Shown here in pieces: positions 58,070 through 64,000 of a stretch of 64,000 nucleotides of DNA. The position numbers were made by a program, and so were the translations under genes. The first letter of the stretch is position 1, and each line of letters opens with the position of its first letter. Source of the stretch: Clostridium thermosuccinogenes (GTDB taxonomy: Bacteria > Bacillota > Clostridia > Acetivibrionales > DSM-5807); NCBI RefSeq assembly GCF_002896855.1, contig NZ_CP021850.1, positions 3,249,665-3,313,664 of the forward strand, given 5' to 3'. Below the pieces are notes generated by a model, which had not been told where the DNA came from, searched no databases, and saw only the letters and a list, made by a program, of their open reading frames with translations.

Positions 58070-59386
58070 ATGAGGAAAATATTTTCAGTGTTATTGGCAA
58101 TTTCGGTTTTAAGCGCATGTATTTCCAATGTGCATGCAGAAGAACTAAATATAGATGCACCTTCTTACATTTTGATAGATCCTGAAACAGGCAGGTCGCT
58201 GGCGGAAAAAGAACCCGATGAAAAAATGTATCCTGCCAGCACCACAAAGATCATGACTGCAATAATCGCCCTTGAGCAAGGCGATTTAAATCAGATGGCT
58301 ACGGCCAGCGCAAAAGCTATTGATCTGGAATATGGCTCAATGCATATAGGAATTATGCAAGGTGAACAGATTGTACTGGAAGATTTGCTAAATGCCATGA
58401 TGGTAAGGTCTGCCAATGATGCTGCAAATATCATCGCCGAAAATGTGGGAGCTTCCTATGATGATTTTATCGAGCAAATGAACAAAAAGGCCCGCGAACT
58501 GGGGGCTACGAATACGCATTTCGTAAATCCCCATGGAATGCACAATGATGATCATTACACCACGGTCTGCGATATGGCGACAATTGCGCGTTACGCCATG
58601 TCAATAGACAAGTTCAGGGAAATCGTTAAAAAGCCCTATTACGATATGAAGCCTACAAACAAGCATGAAGAATGGGACAGGTTGTATACCATAAACAGAT
58701 TCCTTACCAATCTTCAGGAATATAAGTCGGATTATTTTACACCCATAGGTATAAAATCGGGATACACGAGCCAGGCTGGAAACACTCTGGTGTCAGCTGC
58801 GGTAAACGATAGCGGGATGGAGCTGATTGCTGTGGTTTTTGGCGCAAAAGGCTCCAACAACAACTCCGATGTTTATGATTTCTCCAAAGAGCTTCTCGAA
58901 TATGGATTTAAAAATTTCTCCCGAAAGAAGCTTTTAAAATCCAATCAGTTAGTAGAGAGCGTAAATGTGGAGGATGCAACTGACAACCCAAGCCTTGATC
59001 TGGTGGCAGAGTCGGACATTTCGGCTATCCTTCCTTCAGACCAGGATCTCTCCCTTCTGGAGAAAAACATAGTTTTAATTTCCCCCACCATCAGTGCCCC
59101 TGTTTCTAAGGGTGATGTTCTGGGCTATGTCGAGTTTAGGCAGGATGGTGTTCTTCTTGGCAAGACTAATATTGTGGCATCCCGGTCGATTGACAAAAGC
59201 ACTAAAGCAATAGAGAAGTTTAGTGAAGAAGTAGCATCGGCAAGACCCAGGCTGAAAAATTTTCTCATCGGCACTGCTACAGCTCTGGTTGCTTTTCTGC
59301 TGTTGAGAATCATACTTCGCAGGATTTCCAGAGCCAGATTTTCATCCAGATATTCCACAAAAAGCAGAAAACATTATAGAAATTGA
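58070..59386 (+). CDS. dacF: D-alanyl-D-alanine carboxypeptidase, DacF-like (penicillin-binding protein 5 family)
   Basis: 438 residues from ATG 58070 (GGAGG 6 nt upstream). Signal peptide ending VHA-E, peptidase S11 domain with Ser57-Thr-Thr-Lys60, Ser114-Ala-Asn116 and Lys229-Ser-Gly231, PBP5 C-terminal beta domain (about 285-380), and a C-terminal membrane helix with a basic tail (about 400-438). Removes the terminal D-Ala from pentapeptides. The symbol dacF is by similarity to the sporulation enzyme; dacB-type cannot be excluded. Confidence 0.92.
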   Translation: MRKIFSVLLAISVLSACISNVHAEELNIDAPSYILIDPETGRSLAEKEPDEKMYPASTTKIMTAIIALEQGDLNQMATASAKAIDLEYGSMHIGIMQGEQIVLEDLLNAMMVRSANDAANIIAENVGASYDDFIEQMNKKARELGATNTHFVNPHGMHNDDHYTTVCDMATIARYAMSIDKFREIVKKPYYDMKPTNKHEEWDRLYTINRFLTNLQEYKSDYFTPIGIKSGYTSQAGNTLVSAAVNDSGMELIAVVFGAKGSNNNSDVYDFSKELLEYGFKNFSRKKLLKSNQLVESVNVEDATDNPSLDLVAESDISAILPSDQDLSLLEKNIVLISPTISAPVSKGDVLGYVEFRQDGVLLGKTNIVASRSIDKSTKAIEKFSEEVASARPRLKNFLIGTATALVAFLLLRIILRRISRARFSSRYSTKSRKHYRN

Positions 59387-59416
59387 AATATTATAGGAAT
59401 CATTACCATATAAAAT

Positions 59417-59451
59417 AACCGTCAACCGGCATTTTATGTTGATTGACGGTT
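59417..59451 (+). terminator. Terminator after the carboxypeptidase gene
   Basis: AACCGTCAA / TTGACGGTT stem, 17-nt loop, followed by TTTGAC on the plus strand. Confidence 0.75.
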
Positions 59452-59606
59452 TTGACACCTATGCCCCTGTAGATGGAGCCCTGCATTTTAACCTATGAGT
59501 ACACATAATTTTTGTCTGTATCGTTACAAAACCTTTCTTTAATTAATCATGTTTTTATTATATAATAGTTATGCAGCTTTTACAGTTATATTAAAGGAGT
59601 GAGAAT

Positions 59607-61325
59607 ATGACTTCGGAACCACGCTATAGCGTAAGGCCAATACGGAATCTGAAGGACATGCTCGCACAGAGTGTCCGGCTTTATGGTGAAAACAATGCTT
59701 TTCTTCTGAAAGACGACAACAATAATTACCGGGGTGTAAAATATAAGGAATATAACAGTGATATTGAAGGTCTTGGAACCGCTCTCATCAATCTTGGCCT
59801 GAAGGACAAATACATTGCGGTGATCGGTGAAAACAGATATGAATGGACTGTATCTTATCTGGCTGTAGTGAATGGAACGGGAGTAGTCGTACCTCTTGAC
59901 AAGGACCTTCCTTTGCAGGAACTTCAAAACCTCCTGGAAAGATCTGGCGCCAGTGCGGTAATATTCTCCGGCAAGCTGGAAAATGAATTTAGGAAGGTAC
60001 AGGCATCAGTACCGTCGGTAAAGTATTTTATTAATATGGACAGCGAGGAGGACGATGGGAGTTTCCTCTCATACCGTCGCCTTATCGAGAAAGGAAAGCA
60101 GCTTGTTCAGGCCGGTGACACATCTTTTATCGATGCAGAAATCGATGATGAGGCAATGAGCATTTTGCTCTTTACGTCCGGTACTACCGACCTTGCCAAG
60201 GGAGTAATGCTTTCCCATAAAAATATATGCTCAAATATTATGGCTGTATGTTCTTCCCTTTATATAGATGACAAGGACAGCGCCCTTTCCATACTGCCCT
60301 TACATCATACATATGAGTGCACTTGCGGGTTCCTGGTTATGATATATAATGGCTGTACCATATCCTTCATCGAAGGCCTGAGGCATATAGTCAAGAACAT
60401 GCAGGAGACCAAGCCTTCGATAATAATGGCTGTGCCCCTTATCCTGGAAGGCATGTACAAAAAAATATGGGACAAAGTTTCCAAGAATCCGGTACATAAA
60501 TATAAGTTAAAGGCAGCTGTCGCAATAAGTGATTTCCTTTATCATGTCCTTAAAATTGATATAAGGAAAAAGCTTTTCAAGCAAATTCATGACAACTTCG
60601 GAGGCCGTTTAAGGCTCGTCATATCAGGAGCTGCCGCCATCGATCCGAAGGCTTTGAAAGGTCTTAGGTCCTTCGGTCTTAATGTGCTGCAAGGCTACGG
60701 ATTGACCGAATGCTCCCCTATAGTGACTGTTAACCGGGAAGAAGCCCATATCAATAGCTCGATAGGTTTGCCGCTTCCGGGAGTAGAAGTGCAGCTGGCG
60801 GATATCGGTCCCGATGGTGTGGGCGAGCTGATTGTTAAAGGTGATAATGTGATGCTCGGCTATTTCAAGAATGAAGCCGCCACACAAAAGGTTATGAAGG
60901 ATGGATGGTTTTACACCGGCGATCTGGGACGCCTTGATGAAAAAGGATTCTTTTATATAACCGGAAGAAAGAAAAATGTCATCGTCACCAAAAACGGCAA
61001 GAACATATTCCCTGAGGAGGTTGAGACCTACCTCAACAGAAGCCCGTATATACAAGAATCTCTGGTATGGGGCAAATACGACCAGATTACGGGTGAAACC
61101 TTCGTAAATGCGCAGATTTATCCCGATTTAGAGGCGATAAAGCAAAAATTAAAGACAAATGAGGTAAGCCAGGAAGACATTCACAGGATAATCAGCGCCG
61201 AAATAAAGGCCGTAAATCATTCCATGCCGTTATACAAGCATGTGCGCGGATTTACCATACGCGAAAACGAGTTCGCTAAAACTACCACCAAGAAGATTAA
61301 ACGCTATGCCGAAAAGGTAGGTTGA
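59607..61325 (+). CDS. AMP-dependent long-chain acyl-CoA synthetase
   Basis: 572 residues. ANL superfamily: P-loop LLFTSGTTDLAKGVMLSH (about 188-205), adenylate motif GYGLTECSP (about 366), YFKNEAATQKVMKDGWFYTGDLG with the hinge Asp, and C-terminal GRKKNVIVTKNGKNIFPEE; the catalytic Lys lies in TKKIKRY near the end. Activates fatty acids to acyl-CoA, probably for membrane lipid remodelling. ATG 59607 follows AAGGAG. Single gene with its own terminator. Confidence 0.93.
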   Translation: MTSEPRYSVRPIRNLKDMLAQSVRLYGENNAFLLKDDNNNYRGVKYKEYNSDIEGLGTALINLGLKDKYIAVIGENRYEWTVSYLAVVNGTGVVVPLDKDLPLQELQNLLERSGASAVIFSGKLENEFRKVQASVPSVKYFINMDSEEDDGSFLSYRRLIEKGKQLVQAGDTSFIDAEIDDEAMSILLFTSGTTDLAKGVMLSHKNICSNIMAVCSSLYIDDKDSALSILPLHHTYECTCGFLVMIYNGCTISFIEGLRHIVKNMQETKPSIIMAVPLILEGMYKKIWDKVSKNPVHKYKLKAAVAISDFLYHVLKIDIRKKLFKQIHDNFGGRLRLVISGAAAIDPKALKGLRSFGLNVLQGYGLTECSPIVTVNREEAHINSSIGLPLPGVEVQLADIGPDGVGELIVKGDNVMLGYFKNEAATQKVMKDGWFYTGDLGRLDEKGFFYITGRKKNVIVTKNGKNIFPEEVETYLNRSPYIQESLVWGKYDQITGETFVNAQIYPDLEAIKQKLKTNEVSQEDIHRIISAEIKAVNHSMPLYKHVRGFTIRENEFAKTTTKKIKRYAEKVG

Positions 61326-61329
61326 TTAA

Positions 61330-61364
61330 AAAGCCGGCTGTCCGTCAATGGAACAGCCGGCTTT
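61330..61364 (+). terminator. Terminator after the acyl-CoA synthetase gene
   Basis: AAAGCCGGCTGT (61330-61341) pairs perfectly with ACAGCCGGCTTT (61353-61364), followed by TTATG. Confidence 0.9.
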
Positions 61365-61564
61365 TTATGAATAATCGACTCAGTCTTTCCTGAAATTAAC
61401 TCATTTCGTTAGCATTTTCAACAGTATAGCTCCCAGTTAAGGAATTAATATGCTTGCTGCGGGACAAATCGATTCCCTTCGTTTAGGATTTGCCTTATAC
61501 TTCCCTGCACCAACTGTCTCAATTAACTCCCCACGATTCTGTCTCAAATTAGCTGCACAGCAAA

Positions 61565-62224
61565 TTAAATGATGATATCAGTCAGCTTTATAATATCATC
61601 CACTATATAGTCGGGAGATGCTTTAAGCAAATCCTCGGTGGAGCCTATACCGTAGGTGACACCGCAGGTATAAGTTCCTGCTGCTTTACCGGCCTCAACA
61701 TCGGTGTAGGTGTCTCCTATCATAATAGTCTTTTTCGGGTCCTCTCCGAAAGCATCCAAAACTTTAAGGATCCCTTCAGGATCAGGCTTTAATTTTTTGA
61801 GCGACTCAGGGCCAATCACGATGTTGAAGCGGTCTGCAACCCCAAGCTTGTCCAGTATGCTCAAACTGATATCCTCAGGCTTGTTAGTCACCAGGGCAAT
61901 CTTTTTACCCTTAAAAAAATCCAGCGTCTCTTCAACATTTTTATAAAGCTTTGTTTCTTTAACACTGTTGTCCAGATAGTATTTTTTGTAAAAAGATATC
62001 GCTTCACGGATGACTTCATCATCACAGCCTTTAAAGCACGACCTTATCAGGTTATCCGCGCCCCATCCTATATAGCTTATAATCTCATCCCTGGGCAGAG
62101 GCGGCCTGCCAAAGTGCTTGAGAGAGTACTCCACCGCACCGGCTATATCGTCCCTGGAATCTATGATAACTCCATCAAAGTCGAATATTAACACATTGAT
62201 ATAAGGTTTTTGATTTTTATGCAC
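61565..62224 (-). CDS. HAD-superfamily phosphatase, phosphoglycolate phosphatase / PpaX-like
   Basis: 219 residues. HAD motif I FDFDGVI (Asp15, Asp17), motif II LVTNKP, motif III Lys in KLKPDP, motif IV MIGDTYTDVEAG. The small helical cap belongs to the Gph/pyrophosphatase branch. GTG start behind AGGGGA. Located after rsfS; the substrate is not determinable here. Confidence 0.9.
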   Translation of the reverse strand: MHKNQKPYINVLIFDFDGVIIDSRDDIAGAVEYSLKHFGRPPLPRDEIISYIGWGADNLIRSCFKGCDDEVIREAISFYKKYYLDNSVKETKLYKNVEETLDFFKGKKIALVTNKPEDISLSILDKLGVADRFNIVIGPESLKKLKPDPEGILKVLDAFGEDPKKTIMIGDTYTDVEAGKAAGTYTCGVTYGIGSTEDLLKASPDYIVDDIIKLTDIII

Positions 62225-62256
62225 AATTGATCCCCTAACTTTTTATATCCCGTAAG

Positions 62257-62595
62257 TTATTTATAAGTGATGATTCCGTCGGACCAAAGCCTTTCAAGGT
62301 TATAGAATTTCCTGTCTTCATCATGGAATATGTGGACTACTACCTCACCATAATCCAACAGTATCCATCTGAAGCTGTTATAACCTTCCTTGTGAAGCAT
62401 AGTGTACCCTGCCTCTGCAGCCTTTTCTTCCACGCTGTCGGCAAGGGCTTTCAAATGCGTGCTGGATGTTCCGCTGCATATTACAAAATAATCGGCCAGG
62501 ATTGATATGTTTTCAATGTTTATAATATTGATTTCCTTAGCCTTTTTGTCCTGGAGAGCATCCACAACCATATCAACAAGTTTTTTTGAGTCCAA
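62257..62595 (-). CDS. rsfS: Ribosomal silencing factor RsfS
   Basis: 112 residues from TTG 62595 (AAGGA, 7-nt spacing); the frame is open to an ATG at 62625 without a good site. RsfS/DUF143 core: INIENISILADYFVICSGTS (split: ISILADYFVICSG), HKEGYNSFRWILLDYGEVVVHIF. Binds ribosomal protein L14 and blocks subunit joining in stationary phase. Part of the conserved nadD-yqeK-rsfS block. Confidence 0.94.
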   Translation of the reverse strand: MDSKKLVDMVVDALQDKKAKEINIINIENISILADYFVICSGTSSTHLKALADSVEEKAAEAGYTMLHKEGYNSFRWILLDYGEVVVHIFHDEDRKFYNLERLWSDGIITYK

Positions 62596-62738
62596 TAAAT
62601 AATCCTTCCTTTCCCATAAACACATGAAATTGTATTTTCACTGCAATATCCTATTCAGGTAAGCTTTTGGCCTTCATTCCCTGAGTCAGGATATTGAAAT
62701 CCCTTCAGTATATAATAGTAAAATCCATCCTTGGTTTG

Positions 62739-63314
62739 TTACCATCTTTTATTGATTTCATTGATTAGATAGTTTCTTGAGTTAACAGTATCAATGTGGA
62801 GCAGCGCTCCCTTGGAAAGCACATACCTTATGCTGCCGTCCAGAGCGGCAAGTACCGCCTTGTCCAGGTCGACAAAAGCATCCTTCCGTATTTCATCCAC
62901 ACCTTTAAAGTTTCTTGAAGGCTCTATTATGTCTGCCACAAATACTATTTTTTCCAACAGACTCATATTCTCCCGGCCTGTGGTGTGGTAGCATACGGCA
63001 TCCAACACTTCCCTGTCGCTTACTCCATACACTTCCTCGGCAAGCTTTGATCCCAAAGGCCCGTGAAGCAATTCCGGCTGCGTTCTGCACACATCGTCCA
63101 CTGGAATATGATATCTTTCACATAATTCAAACAATACTTCTCCCTTGATTTCCCGGGCACAATCATGAAGCAGTCCTGCCATAGCCGCTTTGCTCTCATC
63201 TGCTCCATACGTTTGAGCCAGCTTCACCGAAGTGTTCATAACCCCTATTGTATGATTAAACCTTCCCGGTTTCAATATTTTTTTAAGTTCACGCTTGATC
63301 TCGTCTATCGTCAT
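62739..63314 (-). CDS. yqeK: YqeK-type HD phosphohydrolase (Ap4A hydrolase family)
   Basis: 191 residues from ATG 63314 (AGAGGAG upstream). HD domain with His21, His50-Asp51 (GLLHDCARE), LLHGPLGSKLAEEVYG and CYHTTGRENMS with the metal ligands and FVADIIEPSR. YqeK enzymes cleave diadenosine tetraphosphate symmetrically. Sits between nadD and rsfS as usual in Firmicutes. Confidence 0.93.
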   Translation of the reverse strand: MTIDEIKRELKKILKPGRFNHTIGVMNTSVKLAQTYGADESKAAMAGLLHDCAREIKGEVLFELCERYHIPVDDVCRTQPELLHGPLGSKLAEEVYGVSDREVLDAVCYHTTGRENMSLLEKIVFVADIIEPSRNFKGVDEIRKDAFVDLDKAVLAALDGSIRYVLSKGALLHIDTVNSRNYLINEINKRW

Positions 63315-63477
63315 AATATCTCCTCTTGGCACCGGCATTCCATATATTGCTCATCTCTGTACCGGTTGCTCAGCCCGGCACTGGATTTCATCAGAAGGAT
63401 GCTCCAGCTTTTCGCGCCTTGTCCAAAGATTGGTTTAACGACGCCATGCCTGGTACGGCCGGTTTTTGGAGCGCTGT

Positions 63478-64000
63478 TTACGCAAAATCCTTGTAAAGCC
63501 CGTGCTCCATAATATATTGCTCCACTTTTTCAGGAACAAGATACTTTATTGATTTATTATTTCCCACCTTGCTCCTTATAGTTGTGGAAGAAATATCAAT
63601 AAGAGGCATCTTTGCAATGTGAATTCTGGCGCCATAACGGTTTTTCAAATTATCAATCTCATGGGTAAAATCCTTCTCTTCAAATCCTGGTCTTAGGGTA
63701 GCGATAAACTCGCACATTTGAAAGACCTTTTCATACTGCCTCCAGGTCAGCAGGTCACGTATCACATCCGCCCCGACTATAAAAAACAGTTGGACATCCC
63801 AGCCGTACTCCTGCTTCAGTTGGGACAATGTATCCACCGTGTATGTGTATCCCTGCCTGTCTATTTCCATGCGTGATACCCTGAAGTATGGGTTGGTTTC
63901 TACCGCAAGGCGGGTCATATTATACCTGTGTTCAGCATCGGTAACCCTTGAAATATTTTTGTGCGGTGTTAGTCCCACCGGTATGAAAATTATCTCATCC
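63478..64000 (-). CDS. nadD: Nicotinate-nucleotide adenylyltransferase, 5' end outside window
   Basis: The last 174 codons of NadD, converting nicotinate mononucleotide to deamido-NAD in NAD synthesis. Visible: EIIFIPVGLTPHK, YTVDTLSQLKQEYG, FIVGADVIRDLLTWRQYE and the C-terminal ISSTTIRSKV (ISSTxIR nucleotidyltransferase motif). Start codon and GGTFDPIH motif lie beyond base 64000. 163 bp separate its stop from the yqeK start, with no gene between. Confidence 0.95.
   Translation of the reverse strand, partial: DEIIFIPVGLTPHKNISRVTDAEHRYNMTRLAVETNPYFRVSRMEIDRQGYTYTVDTLSQLKQEYGWDVQLFFIVGADVIRDLLTWRQYEKVFQMCEFIATLRPGFEEKDFTHEIDNLKNRYGARIHIAKMPLIDISSTTIRSKVGNNKSIKYLVPEKVEQYIMEHGLYKDFA

Overview
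The window reads as a chromosome segment of a low-to-mid G+C, spore-forming Clostridia-type Firmicute with a strong polysaccharide-degrading lifestyle. Reasons: the FHA / FtsW-RodA-SpoVE / class B PBP trio, a T-box controlled thrS, the nadD-yqeK-rsfS block, a DacF-like D,D-carboxypeptidase, a GerMN lipoprotein, ComEA, strong AGGAGG ribosome binding sites with frequent GTG/TTG starts, and several carbohydrate ABC importers next to glycoside hydrolases. I cannot name the species.

Layout. 1-2.7 kb: cell-wall elongation or sporulation trio (minus strand, the PBP is cut by the window edge). 3.0-3.8 kb: arylamine N-acetyltransferase. 3.8-7.0 kb: URO-D family protein, TIM-barrel-like protein and a divergent XRE-cupin regulator. 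7.2-9.6 kb: tdh-kbl threonine catabolism operon with promoter and terminator. 9.76-11.5 kb: fused remnants of IS66 and of an IS701/IS4-like element. 11.65-20.4 kb: an AT-rich island with a signal-peptide-bearing six-cysteine peptide, two thioredoxin-like proteins, a membrane-anchored NHL propeller and a MacB-type ABC transporter. It is broken by an IS256 element, an IS4-family relic and single-base frameshifts. 20.5-21.5 kb: GH5. 21.7-23.3 kb: IS110-family element.

24.1-38.3 kb: a large, tightly overlapping sugar-import operon (four permeases, two solute-binding proteins, a DUF5696 protein and an NHL-TPR-YIP1 membrane protein) divergent from a GH30. 38.5-41.6 kb: a TetR regulator with twin palindromic operators and a fused ATPase-permease. 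42.3-44.6 kb: thrS with T-box leader. 44.8-55.2 kb: an alpha-mannan-type locus with three GH76 enzymes (one without an export signal, one secreted with two carbohydrate-binding modules, one lipoprotein), an ABC importer and a GntR/LacI hybrid regulator. 55.3-64 kb: housekeeping and cell-envelope genes (small membrane protein, GerMN, ComEA, DacF, acyl-CoA synthetase, HAD phosphatase, RsfS, YqeK, NadD).

How the genes fit together. GH5 (exo-beta-1,3-glucanase-like), GH30 (beta-1,6-glucanase/glucosylceramidase type) and three GH76 (alpha-1,6-mannanase) are together consistent with fungal or yeast cell-wall polymers as the target; this is inference. Neither sugar importer encodes its own ATPase, so a shared MsmK-type ATPase elsewhere is expected.

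The most novel-looking material is (a) the six-cysteine-peptide / thioredoxin / NHL / MacB island and (b) several intergenic tandem-repeat arrays with different unit lengths (10, 12, about 51 and about 58 bp). The two long-unit arrays carry small hairpins in their units. The 12-bp array runs in frame with a 49-codon membrane-protein gene just past its stop codon.
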